Shown: positions 8,907 to 16,755 of the stretch, one piece after another | Position numbering within the stretch: position 1 is the stretch's first letter | Layout of the letters: every line of letters begins with the position of its first letter | Source of the DNA: an uncultured Sphingomonadaceae bacterium | Lineage (GTDB): Bacteria > Pseudomonadota > Alphaproteobacteria > Sphingomonadales > Sphingomonadaceae | Assembly: GCA_947488845.1 (NCBI GenBank) | Contig: CANLBM010000013.1 | Location: 1-64,000 of the forward strand | Direction of reading: 5' to 3' | DNA: 64,000 nucleotides | Made by a program: the position numbers and the translations under genes | The notes under the pieces: model-generated | What the model was told of the DNA's origin: nothing | What the model saw: only the letters and a program-made list of their open reading frames with translations | Databases searched by the model: none

Positions 8907-10739
8907 ATGACCGGTAATTCCATCCATCTAGAGCAAATCGAATTCCTTGGCCCAGATAGGGAGCGGGTCATCGAATTTGCGGAGGGTGTCAACGTAATCT
9001 GCGGCGCATCTGATACGGGTAAGTCATTTCTCGCCGAAGCTATCGATTTCATGTTTGGCGGCTCCACGCTAAGAGAGATTTCTGAGCGTGTGCCTTATGC
9101 GAGCGCAAACATGAGCTTTAATTTTGGCGCATCCGACCGATGGAAGGTGAAACGTGCTCTTGCTGGCGGGAATTTTGAACTCGTCCCCGTCACAGCCGAC
9201 GGAGACGGAGTTTCCGCCAAATTGAAGCAACAGCATGCGCACGGTCGAACTGACAACATTTCGGGATTTCTGCTCGATAAGATCGGGTTGCTCGACAAGC
9301 GGATACTGAAGAGCAAAACAAAGGGTACGACGCAAAGCCTGAGTTTCCGCAATCTCGCCCGCTTGATAATTATACAAGAAGGCGAAATCCAGCACGCTGG
9401 ATCGCCTTTCCTCACACAGAATGTAGTTGCCAACCCCGCTGAGTTGGCGACCGTCAAACTCTTGCTCACCGGCGTAGATGATTCCGCCATTGTGGCGACA
9501 TTGGTTGAAAGCCCAGACAACGCACGGCAGCTCGCTCTTATTGACGAGATAATTTCCGACCTATCGTCAGAAATCAGCGACATGGGGCACGAAAAGCCTG
9601 AGCTTTTGGAACAAGTTGAAAAACTACAATCCACCCTCGACGCTCAACGGACAAGTATGCAGTCTGTTCAAGGGGAATTGGACCAGAAAATTGAGCGTCG
9701 GAAAGAGCTGTATAATGAATGCCTCGGCTATCAGAATCGGCACTCTGAAATCATCGATCTGTTGGCGCGTTTCGATCTCCTACAAACGCATTATGCTGTC
9801 GACAAAGAGCGGCTGACTGCGATTCAGGAAAGTGGTTCGATGTTTGCGCACATTGCGCAGGCCGCTTGCCCCCTTTGTGGTGCTAAGCCGGACCACCAAC
9901 ACCTTGCGGAGGAATGCGAAGGCGATGTCGATGCCATTGTCAATGCAGCGAGCGCGGAGCTTGCAAAAATCAATCAGCTCTTATTGGAATTACAGCAGAC
10001 TGTCACCGACCTGCACCGTGAAACGGACGGTATCACCTCTTCATGGTCGGAGAAGCACGCATTGTTTCAGGAAGCCGACGCTGAAATTCGATCTAGCATT
10101 TCACCGTTAGTTGTCGAAGCTCGGTCACAGTTTTCGGAGGTCGTAGAGAAGCGTGCTGAAGTTCAAGCTGCAATAGACATGTTTGACCGGCTGGAAAAAC
10201 TGCAAGAGCGGCGTCAGACCTTGATCGACGAAGATCAAGCGGATGCTCTAGAATCATCTGGGGTTGAGACAGGGCTTCCCGAAGCTTCTTCGCACGCCCT
10301 TTCTATGACGATCTCGCGAATTTTGCGCGCATGGCACTTTCCCGGAGATTGCCATGTCCATTTCGACAAGCAAAAGCGGGATTTCGTTATTGACGGGAAA
10401 CCAAGGGGGAGCCGAGGTAAGGGCCTTCGAGCCATCACACATGCCGCAGTCACACTTGGCCTCATGGAATATTGCCGTGAGCAATCTCTGCCGCACCCCG
10501 GTTTTGTCATGATGGACTCACCCCTGCTCGCCTATTTTGAGCCGGAAGGTGAAGATGATTTGGCATTGCAGGGCACTGACCTCAAGGAGCGCTTTTACGA
10601 GTACCTTGTTCAACAGCATAGTCGTGACAGCCAAGTCATTATCATTGAAAATCAACACCCACCCGCGAAATTTGACGATCAACTCAGTCTCACTGTTTTT
10701 ACCCGTAATCCAGCTGAAGGTCGTTTCGGACTTCTGTAG
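8907..10739 (+). CDS. SMC/Rad50-like ABC ATPase of the ABC-3C system
   Basis: Probable sensor/motor ATPase. The 610-aa protein has an N-terminal half-ABC domain with Walker A GASDTGKS (33-40), a long central region rich in coiled coil (about 200-440) containing a zinc-hook-like C-P-L-C pair (C321, C324), and a C-terminal half with a Walker B-like stretch ending in M-M-D (535-537, followed by S-P) and the segment IIENQHPP. This order (ATPase halves flanking coiled coils with a CxxC hook) is the Rad50/SMC arrangement. It closes the six-gene unit that begins at hsdM. No clear terminator follows within the 190 bases before ardA. Confidence 0.85.
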   Translation: MTGNSIHLEQIEFLGPDRERVIEFAEGVNVICGASDTGKSFLAEAIDFMFGGSTLREISERVPYASANMSFNFGASDRWKVKRALAGGNFELVPVTADGDGVSAKLKQQHAHGRTDNISGFLLDKIGLLDKRILKSKTKGTTQSLSFRNLARLIIIQEGEIQHAGSPFLTQNVVANPAELATVKLLLTGVDDSAIVATLVESPDNARQLALIDEIISDLSSEISDMGHEKPELLEQVEKLQSTLDAQRTSMQSVQGELDQKIERRKELYNECLGYQNRHSEIIDLLARFDLLQTHYAVDKERLTAIQESGSMFAHIAQAACPLCGAKPDHQHLAEECEGDVDAIVNAASAELAKINQLLLELQQTVTDLHRETDGITSSWSEKHALFQEADAEIRSSISPLVVEARSQFSEVVEKRAEVQAAIDMFDRLEKLQERRQTLIDEDQADALESSGVETGLPEASSHALSMTISRILRAWHFPGDCHVHFDKQKRDFVIDGKPRGSRGKGLRAITHAAVTLGLMEYCREQSLPHPGFVMMDSPLLAYFEPEGEDDLALQGTDLKERFYEYLVQQHSRDSQVIIIENQHPPAKFDDQLSLTVFTRNPAEGRFGLL

Positions 10740-10927
10740 TAATCGCACCTTCCGCCTTTTCCGTTCAGATATGCCGCTACGATGGCTGGGCTAGTCGCCT
10801 CGTCAACGGTTCTGTCCGCTCCATTCATTTCATTCCCGTGTTGACCGTTTCGCTACGCTGACCATGCGCCGAGACGCCCCGCCTTCTTTTTCGCGTCCTT
10901 CAAGGAAACAGCGAAAGGAGACAGGAC

Positions 10928-11425
10928 ATGACAACATTATTTGCACAACCATACGACATCAGCGCTTGCGGCTTCTATTTTGACAGCATCGAGCAATATC
11001 GCGCCAAGGCTTCCGCTCTCAAGAACGACTACGGCGAGCCTGTCGAAGAGTTCGAAATTCAGTTCATAGATGGCGAGCATATCGATTGCTCATTGGCGTC
11101 GGCCCTTGGTGTGAGCCAAGCCAATCTGAACCGCTTTTTTGAAATTGTCGATCAGTGGTATGACGAACAAAAAACTCGCTTTATCATCGCGGTCGGCGAA
11201 AGTGGCTTCGCCACTGACTGCGACCCTGATGATCTCGATATTGATATTTACGAGCTGGACTCGCTCAAGGAGCTGGCCGAGCAATTCGTCGAAGAAGGCC
11301 TGTTTGGAGAAATTCCCGAGCAACTGCGTTTCTATCTCGACTTGGATTTGATAGCTCGTGATCTGGGCATGGATTACTCCGAAACCGAGATTGCTGGCAC
11401 ACGCTATGTCTACAGGTGCGGGTAA
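10928..11425 (+). CDS. ardA: Antirestriction protein ArdA
   Basis: DNA-mimic protein that blocks type I restriction enzymes, usually carried by mobile elements to protect themselves on entering a new host. The 165-aa protein is strongly acidic and has the ArdA length and pattern: an N-terminal ISACGFYFDS segment, EEFEIQ, a very acidic middle and C-terminal half (CDPDDLDIDIYELDSLKELAEQF) and the C-terminal IAGTRYVYRCG. A good Shine-Dalgarno sequence (AAAGGAGA) lies upstream. It sits just after a complete type I system, so it must either spare the resident enzyme, act only during transfer, or be regulated. A hairpin overlaps its stop codon. Confidence 0.9.
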   Translation: MTTLFAQPYDISACGFYFDSIEQYRAKASALKNDYGEPVEEFEIQFIDGEHIDCSLASALGVSQANLNRFFEIVDQWYDEQKTRFIIAVGESGFATDCDPDDLDIDIYELDSLKELAEQFVEEGLFGEIPEQLRFYLDLDLIARDLGMDYSETEIAGTRYVYRCG

Positions 11426-11437
11426 TATTCCCGCACC
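11415..11437 (+). terminator. Hairpin at the end of ardA
   Basis: GGTGCGGG and CCCGCACC form a perfect 8-bp stem around TAATATT, with the ardA stop codon in the loop. There is no long T-tract, so it is a weak intrinsic terminator or an mRNA-stabilising hairpin. It also separates ardA from the convergent small gene. Confidence 0.5.
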
Positions 11438-11453
11438 TTGCATCATGCCATAT

Positions 11454-11627
11454 TTATGGTCGAGCGTGAGCCAAGGCATTGTCGATAGCCTCTATCGATG
11501 ATTGGAATTGCGCTCGCTCTTCCTGTGATGCCGCAGCATGGAATTGAGCGGTCACGCCAGCGCGGAGCGATAATAGTTCTGATTTTGTCAGTTTTGCCAG
11601 TGAAGCGGCATTGAATTGATTTTGCAT
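11454..11627 (-). CDS. Hypothetical small protein (57 aa), convergent with ardA
   Basis: A short gene on the minus strand with a near-perfect Shine-Dalgarno sequence (AAGGAGGT) six bases before its ATG at 11627. The product starts MQNQFNAASLAKLTKSELLS and is helical, Ala/Gln/Ser-rich, soluble and without cysteines. The strong ribosome-binding site and sensible codon use argue that it is real. I do not recognise the family. Its location between ardA and plasmid-type genes suggests an element-encoded accessory protein; an antitoxin-like or regulatory role is only a guess. Confidence 0.6.
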   Translation of the reverse strand: MQNQFNAASLAKLTKSELLSLRAGVTAQFHAAASQEERAQFQSSIEAIDNALAHARP

Positions 11628-12044
11628 GGCTTACCTCCTTGTTTCGGAGACCGCGATTGACGCGGCCTTTCATGCCAGAGGTAAAGCCAGTGTAGATTGG
11701 GTATCACTCGCCAGAGGCGCAACGATCAGAGAAGCAGTGACCAACTTGATCCGCTAAATTTCCAGTGGCTACACCCCGCCAGCCGAAAGGCGCATATCGC
11801 GACCCGCTCAAGCAGAGGTTTCATGCGAAGCAATGCCGATGGACCTCATCAACTCTCGTGTGAATAATTAAACGTGGAGATTGACCGAACACGGCTCAGG
11901 TCAACCGACTGCCCGCACCAATTCCAGCAGAGCTGTCATCCGTGTTGTCCGTTTCCGCTTTTTGGCAAAAGCGTGACCTATCACCTCAAATGTCCGGTCT
12001 TTTTCACTCCTGTTCAACACACGAACTTGAAGAGGAGCAACGAC
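11628..12044. other. Intergenic region with no recognised gene
   Basis: About 400 bases between the minus-strand small gene and the next plus-strand gene. An open frame begins at 11874 in phase with the downstream gene, but the part before 12045 is low-complexity and lacks a ribosome-binding site. The segment probably carries the divergent promoters for the two small genes. I see no repeats or conserved sites. Confidence 0.4.
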
Positions 12045-12353
12045 ATGAACAAAGACTATGAAACGTATCAGCTAAAATGGGACGGTATCGATATCGAAAT
12101 TCGGTGGGCTAGACACTGGCTGGATTTTGATGACGAAGCAAGCATGGGGCATCTTGAGATTTGCTCTATCGGGCCAGAAAAGCACCCATTGCCGATGACA
12201 GAAACAGGCTATCGTTCGCATTTCATACATGCGCAGGAGCTGGATCAGCACGGCGGACCAGAAAACTACGTTGAGGCATGGCTCGCAAATGAATCCCAGT
12301 CAGAAGCTTGGATCGATTGCAAAGCGGATTTCCAGCAGTTGGCGTTATTCTAA
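12045..12353 (+). CDS. Hypothetical plasmid-type protein (102 aa)
   Basis: Acidic, aromatic-rich protein with a single-domain look (WDGIDIEIRW, then WLDFDDEASMGHLEI). The start at 12045 is chosen because AGAGGAG lies eight bases upstream; the same frame is open further upstream (from 11874) but without a start that has a ribosome-binding site. I do not know the family name. The composition and the company of ardA and mobilization genes suggest a cargo gene of mobile elements. Nothing indicates a catalytic function. Confidence 0.6.
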   Translation: MNKDYETYQLKWDGIDIEIRWARHWLDFDDEASMGHLEICSIGPEKHPLPMTETGYRSHFIHAQELDQHGGPENYVEAWLANESQSEAWIDCKADFQQLALF

Positions 12354-12770
12354 CGCCAACTCAAACGACAGTCATTGTCCGCAAAGAGCTGCCATTTGAT
12401 GATATGAACGACAGGCCTGCGACAGGCCATGCCGCAATTTGTCATGCTTCCTTGGAAGCCGAACCCGATGTTGGATTGGGTGATGATATTGCATTCTGAT
12501 TATTCAGGGAGTTTGGGCGTTGTTTTGCAAACACGCGCTCTAGGCGTTGCCCCGAACCAAAGGTGTTTCGTCCCATTCGGGTGACGATCGCTAACGCATT
12601 TCTTGGGGACACCGCCCCCTAGCGCATGGAACAAGAGTTTCCCCAACCTTCATGGGCGCTTCGCTTCATTGCAGGCTGGGTGATCCCCCTCACTTGCAAT
12701 TTGCACCCCCCGTTCTCGCCGATGGGCAGAGGTTCATAGATTTTATGAACCTCAAAGGAAGGAAAAGGTG
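12354..12770. other. Intergenic region with a palindrome
   Basis: About 415 bases. A weak frame (in-frame ATG at 12404, ending at 12499) could encode about 31 residues, but it has no ribosome-binding site and is not called. At 12731-12751 there is a perfect palindrome, GGTTCATA-GATTT-TATGAACC, shortly before the next gene's Shine-Dalgarno sequence. Confidence 0.45.
12731..12751 (+). promoter_or_regulatory. Inverted repeat in the leader of the 115-aa gene
   Basis: GGTTCATA and TATGAACC are perfect 8-base arms around GATTT, ending 19 bases before the ATG at 12771. It may be an operator for an element-encoded repressor or a leader hairpin controlling translation. No T-tract follows, so it is unlikely to be a terminator. 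Confidence 0.5.
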
Positions 12771-13118
12771 ATGAAAAACAAGGAAGTGACACGAGAAGAC
12801 ATCGAACAGGCGTTGAGACGCGCAATATGCCACATAGAAGGCGCACGAGAGCGTTGGGACGAGCGCATTTCATCAGGTTTGAACGATGAAGAGTTGGAGC
12901 AAGCACTGAGATATGAGCTTGGCATTGCTGGAGGGCAATGTGGACCAGATATGCTCTCCATTGATTACCAGCGTGCGGGCTTCAAAATATGGGCATCTTG
13001 GGGAATTACAAATACCTACTCGGACGCGCCAGTGCTGGAAGGGCGCAACACGATGGAAATGACGCGCCAGATTTGCGGCATTCGCGACCCTGCGGATAAG
13101 CAAATGTCGTTACTATAA
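12771..13118 (+). CDS. Hypothetical protein (115 aa)
   Basis: Soluble, mainly helical protein starting MKNKEVTREDIEQALRRA. The ATG at 12771 follows AAAGGAAGGAAAAG, a strong ribosome-binding site; a GTG one codon upstream is in frame but less likely. I do not recognise the family. The N-terminal half (EDIEQALRRAICHIEGARER and then DEELEQALRYELG) contains two amphipathic helices; the C-terminal half has aromatic residues around IWASWG. It is the last plus-strand gene of the element before the convergent relaxase gene. Confidence 0.6.
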   Translation: MKNKEVTREDIEQALRRAICHIEGARERWDERISSGLNDEELEQALRYELGIAGGQCGPDMLSIDYQRAGFKIWASWGITNTYSDAPVLEGRNTMEMTRQICGIRDPADKQMSLL

Positions 13119-13135
13119 GGGCGGTTGAGGTCGTT

Positions 13136-14398
13136 TTATCCTAAATCCAGTCCGCGATTCCGAGCAGGAGACGGAGCGACGCGTCCGTCTCTTATCCGCT
13201 GGAATTTGGCGGAATCGCGATACAACGACAGGATGCGTTCCGCTTGCCTATGCCGTGTTTCCCGAATTTGGTTTTGCAGTGTCTGGCGTTCGCTCATTTG
13301 CCCTGAAATCAGCGCATGGCGTTCGGTATTGTCGCGCTCACGCGCCCACTTCACCTCCATTTCGTTCTGCTTACGCAGTCTGAAATACTTTCCTGTCAGA
13401 AAGTCCCATGCACCAGCCAGACCCTTGCGAACGCGGGACGAGCGGACACGCTGTTCCGCTTCCCAGCGTTCAGCGTGACATTTGTCAGAGGCTTGACGTT
13501 CAGCTTTGTGCTGAACCTTCAAGGCCTCGCGCTTCTCTTTTAGGGGTTGCATGGCAAGTTTGGCGATACGCTTGGATTCCACAATATAGCGGGAAAGGCG
13601 CGGGGCAATTTCTGAGGCCAGTTTCTGGCATGTTTGATCGACCGATAACAGTTTGGCAGGATCACCAAGGCGAGCCTGCACTTCCTTGGCCTTCGCGCCA
13701 ACCATGCGCGAAATGGAAAACACATCACCATCGAGCGTGACAGCAACATATCCGCGCCGATCACCGCGCGCCAGAAATAGCCCGCGCTCTTCGAGAGCCG
13801 CCGCAAATGCTTGTCTACCGTCAGCCTGTTTCCAACAGCTCTGAATGGCTGATTTCAGCTCGCGTGGATCAAGACCTGCACGCTTGGCCTGCTGCCATTC
13901 ATCCAATGTGAAATTGCGCGGGTCACGCAGTTTTGCACTGGTGAAGCCCTTGGGCATGTCCCAGCCATTCTCAAGATAGAGCTGTTTGGCAATCTTGTTG
14001 AGTTTCAGCTTGAAGAACGGAAGGTCTTTCGCAGTCATCGTCTGGGCATCAATGCGCGACCAGATGGCGTGACAGTGCCTGCGACCTTCCTTTTCATGGA
14101 AAACGATGACGCGGGGCTGACCGCTCAAGCCCAACTGTTCCTCAATATCGCCCAGGGCTTTTTCAAAAACCTCTGGACGCACTGATTCCTGAGGAGGCGG
14201 GCTGAGCGACAATGAAAAGAGATATTGCCTGCATTTCGTACCACGAGCGAGAGCATAGGCCTCATTCATCGCGCCAGTGACGGAATCTGACACGAACCCC
14301 GAAACCTCGTGGATTTCGACATGCTCGTTTTCTTCTGTCTTGAGCAGATGCTGCCCAAGCTGAGCGCCTCCACTGCGTTTGGAAGCCTTGAGGATCAT
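13136..14398 (-). CDS. Relaxase / mobilization nuclease (MobA/VirD2-like)
   Basis: DNA-nicking protein that starts conjugative mobilization at the transfer origin. The 420-aa protein has the relaxase domain in its first 150 residues: an N-terminal start typical of the family (MILKASKRSGGAQLGQHLLK), and the metal-binding histidine motif H-C-H-A-I-W-S-R-I-D at about 107-116 with E-K-E-G-R-R just before it. The candidate nicking tyrosines lie in the first 70 residues. The C-terminal half is basic and helical, as expected for DNA binding or coupling. The start overlaps the upstream mobC-like stop (ATGA). With no type IV secretion genes in view, transfer would depend on a helper. Confidence 0.85.
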   Translation of the reverse strand: MILKASKRSGGAQLGQHLLKTEENEHVEIHEVSGFVSDSVTGAMNEAYALARGTKCRQYLFSLSLSPPPQESVRPEVFEKALGDIEEQLGLSGQPRVIVFHEKEGRRHCHAIWSRIDAQTMTAKDLPFFKLKLNKIAKQLYLENGWDMPKGFTSAKLRDPRNFTLDEWQQAKRAGLDPRELKSAIQSCWKQADGRQAFAAALEERGLFLARGDRRGYVAVTLDGDVFSISRMVGAKAKEVQARLGDPAKLLSVDQTCQKLASEIAPRLSRYIVESKRIAKLAMQPLKEKREALKVQHKAERQASDKCHAERWEAEQRVRSSRVRKGLAGAWDFLTGKYFRLRKQNEMEVKWARERDNTERHALISGQMSERQTLQNQIRETRHRQAERILSLYRDSAKFQRIRDGRVAPSPARNRGLDLG

Positions 14399-14763
14399 GG
14401 TCGTGGCTCGATGTTCAGGGCTTGTATGAGCAGTTGGCGCATCTCGCTGACATCACCGACTGCCGAGAGTAGAGCCGATTCAACATCAGGCGTGACAGGC
14501 AGACTGCCTGTATTTGCAGCCCGCGCTAGCTGATTGACGTTATTGGCGAGGCGCGATTGCCCCAGCAGGCCCAGCAGTTGAGCAAGGGCTTGATGATCTT
14601 TGACTGGAAACTTCCCGCGCTTGCGTGGCGCGACAAGATCAGGGTCGAGCAAGCGGGAGCGGATATATGCTCCCAGTGCCATCCCCGCAGCATCACGTTC
14701 TAACTTTGCCCGTTCCTCGAAAGTCAGGCGCAAAGAAAAGGGCGTAGGGCGATCATTTGCCAT
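14395..14763 (-). CDS. MobC-like mobilization accessory protein
   Basis: Probable relaxosome component that binds or opens DNA near the transfer origin. The 122-aa product begins MANDRPTPFSLRLTFEER, which resembles a ribbon-helix-helix DNA-binding start, followed by an RSRLLDP segment and a helical C-terminal half (LAQLLGLLGQSRLANNVNQLARAANTGSLP), the pattern of MobC-like proteins. The ATG at 14763 is preferred; the frame stays open 13 codons further upstream. It overlaps both its neighbours: the relaxase start downstream (ATGA) and the stop of a short frame upstream. Confidence 0.75.
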   Translation of the reverse strand: MANDRPTPFSLRLTFEERAKLERDAAGMALGAYIRSRLLDPDLVAPRKRGKFPVKDHQALAQLLGLLGQSRLANNVNQLARAANTGSLPVTPDVESALLSAVGDVSEMRQLLIQALNIEPRP

Positions 14764-14914
14764 GACGCCCCACCGATTCTTGAATCTCCATAACAGCCAC
14801 ATCTTCGTTGGCTGGAATGGGTTGGTCAGCGATTGAAGTGTGCTGGAGTTGAGCGTTCCAGTCTGTTAGGATATCAAATAGTTGGTTTGAAGGAACACCT
14901 TCAAGGCGCACCAT
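14753..14914 (-). pseudogene. Short or truncated ORF at the element edge (53 aa)
   Basis: An open frame running into mobC and sharing the 11-base overlap ATGGCAAATGA. From the ATG at 14914 it encodes 53 residues (MVRLEGVPSNQLFDILTDWN at the start). The frame continues upstream without a stop to about 14950, reading DPDRNTLRGQFRE, with sensible protein-like composition, and then enters the end of the sugar-transporter gene in another phase. I read it either as the 3' remnant of a longer mobilization-operon gene cut off at the element's right end, or as a small complete gene. No family is recognised. Confidence 0.5.
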
Positions 14915-14951
14915 TTCTCTGAACTGACCTCGCAGGGTATTGCGATCTGGA

Positions 14952-16256
14952 TCAAGCGGCTTTTAGCCGCTGGCGTTCGGCATAGAGGCCGTAGGATGCG
15001 ATCACTACATAACAGCTCACGGGCACCAGCAGCGCCGCAGTCAAGCTCGTCACGTCGGCAACAAAACCGTAGCAGGCAGGAAGTATGGCACCACCGACAA
15101 TTGCGGTCGCCAATATTCCCGAAGCTTGTGCGGCCTTGTCAGATTTCATGCCTTCGGTTGCGAGGCTGAATATGGTGGGAAACATGATCGAGTTGAAGAG
15201 ACCGACGAGGGTCAGTGTCCAGCCCGACAGGGTGCCGCTGCTGAATGAGGATATTGCAATAAGCGTGATGGCGACGCCTGCGAAGGCCATCAGCACCTTG
15301 CCGGGCTTGAAAATGCGTAGAAGAAAGGCTCCGATGAAACGGCCGACCAACGCGCCTCCCCAGTAATAGCCAAGCAAGGCCGCTGCCGATTCATCGGGAA
15401 GGTTCATTACCCGTTCCTGTCCCAGATAGGCGACCAGATTGCTGCCGATCGTCACTTCCGCGCCGACATATAGAAAGATGCAAAGCGCACCGAATCGTAG
15501 CCGTTTGTCGCCGATAAAGAGGCTCCACGTGCCGTCCACCTTGACCGTTTCGGTTTCGGTCTGGTCCATGACTTTACGAAACATAAAGAAAAATGCGGCA
15601 ATTGCGATCATCGCGACCGCCACGGCGATGTAGATGTGGGTGATGACGGTCGCTTCCGACACGCGAAATGCCTCGAGTGCTGACCCTGACAGGGTTGTCG
15701 GATCAACGTCGGATTTTTCGCCCAATATGTAGCGTGCGCCAAAGCTAACGATCAGGAAGGCGCCGAGCGAATTGAACATTTGTGCGAAGGTGAGGCGGCT
15801 ATGTGATGTTTCTGGCGGGCCGAGGGTCGTCACTAGCGGGTTCATAGCCACTTGCAGCAATGTAATTCCGCCCCCGATCAGGAATAACGCTCCTAGAAAG
15901 TTTATATACACCCCGCTGTTGGCGGCAGGGATGAACAGCAGGGATGCTAATGCGATTATCAGGAACCCGAGAATGAATCCCCGAATAAATCCTATCTTTC
16001 GCAATAGCATGCCGGAGGGAATCGAGAAGAGAGCATAGCTCATGAAAAACGCGAATTGCACCAGGTTGGCTTCAAAATTGGAGAGCTGAAACATGGCTTT
16101 GAATTTGGCAACCAGCGCGTCGTTGATGTTGGTAACGCCGGCCAGAAGAAAGAAGACTGCGAACACTAGTAATAGCACCAGAGTCGTCTTGCCGCCGGCG
16201 TTGCTATAATTTGCGGATACCTCCGCATTTGACGCGTTTGGAATTGGTGTTGCCAA
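14952..16256 (-). CDS. Sugar MFS transporter (FucP/GluP type)
   Basis: Inner-membrane proton-driven sugar importer, here most likely for glucose or a related hexose feeding the Entner-Doudoroff operon. The 434-aa protein has about 12 hydrophobic segments starting at residue 28, including a first helix followed by LAGVTNINDALVAKFK, typical of the FucP branch of the major facilitator superfamily. The start is TTG at 16256: GGGAGAG lies six bases upstream and no in-frame ATG is available there. It is divergent from lacI, and the intergenic region holds a palindromic operator. Its stop codon is directly next to the mobile element's edge. Confidence 0.88.
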   Translation of the reverse strand: MATPIPNASNAEVSANYSNAGGKTTLVLLLVFAVFFLLAGVTNINDALVAKFKAMFQLSNFEANLVQFAFFMSYALFSIPSGMLLRKIGFIRGFILGFLIIALASLLFIPAANSGVYINFLGALFLIGGGITLLQVAMNPLVTTLGPPETSHSRLTFAQMFNSLGAFLIVSFGARYILGEKSDVDPTTLSGSALEAFRVSEATVITHIYIAVAVAMIAIAAFFFMFRKVMDQTETETVKVDGTWSLFIGDKRLRFGALCIFLYVGAEVTIGSNLVAYLGQERVMNLPDESAAALLGYYWGGALVGRFIGAFLLRIFKPGKVLMAFAGVAITLIAISSFSSGTLSGWTLTLVGLFNSIMFPTIFSLATEGMKSDKAAQASGILATAIVGGAILPACYGFVADVTSLTAALLVPVSCYVVIASYGLYAERQRLKAA

Positions 16257-16293
16257 TGTATCTCTCCCGATTTATTTTTTTTGAAACATATCC

Positions 16294-16307
16294 TGACAAG
16301 GTTGTCA
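16294..16307. promoter_or_regulatory. LacI-type operator candidate before the transporter
   Basis: TGACAAGGTTGTCA, perfect 6-base arms around GG, located 37 bases upstream of the transporter's TTG start. The same sequence recurs before lacI and, with a CG/CT variation, before zwf. LacI-family operators usually have this TGNNAN...NTNNCA symmetry. Confidence 0.7.
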
Positions 16308-16668
16308 TTGCAATCAGTTTTGCGTATCCTTGTTTGTCTGGGTTTTAGACAATATCCAAAACGAAGGTTGATCAGGCAGGATATATGGTTGGCGGGAGAA
16401 ATGAGGGGATCGGAATCTGCAGTATCGTCAGCCATGCAGTCTTGCGTCCCGAATGCAGTTCAGTGGCGCGGATATGAGATGATGAATATAATATGGGAAC
16501 TGGATATCTAACTGTGGGGAAATGCAGCGTTGCGGTTCGGTCAAAATTCTCTCGTGACTCATACCTACAGGCCATATCCGCGGCGGCGGACTTGACTTTC
16601 CCCCAAAATCGCATTGGTTGAATCAGCGGATAAACGTTGCGCAAATCGACAGTCACACTAATAAGTTA

Positions 16669-16682
16669 TGACAAGGTTGTCG
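16669..16682. promoter_or_regulatory. LacI-type operator candidate before lacI
   Basis: TGACAAGGTTGTCG, identical to the transporter operator except for the last base. It lies about 75 bases before the lacI start and suggests autoregulation. Confidence 0.65.
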
Positions 16683-16755
16683 GTTGGTGATCAGCGGCTT
16701 GACAAGCTGGGGAGAAACGGGGCTATGGGCCACGTAATCAACTGGAGGAAAATGA

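Larger units (their letters stand above)
16257..16755. other. Divergent regulatory region between sugar transporter and lacI
   Basis: About 500 bases with no gene. It holds two near-identical palindromes, one close to each gene (16294-16307 and 16669-16682), and a strong Shine-Dalgarno sequence (GGAGG) before lacI. The middle of the region shows nothing recognisable. Confidence 0.6.

Noticed and set aside
12404..12499. Possible 31-aa protein after the 102-aa gene
   Set aside because: No Shine-Dalgarno sequence and too short to judge; left out of the gene list.
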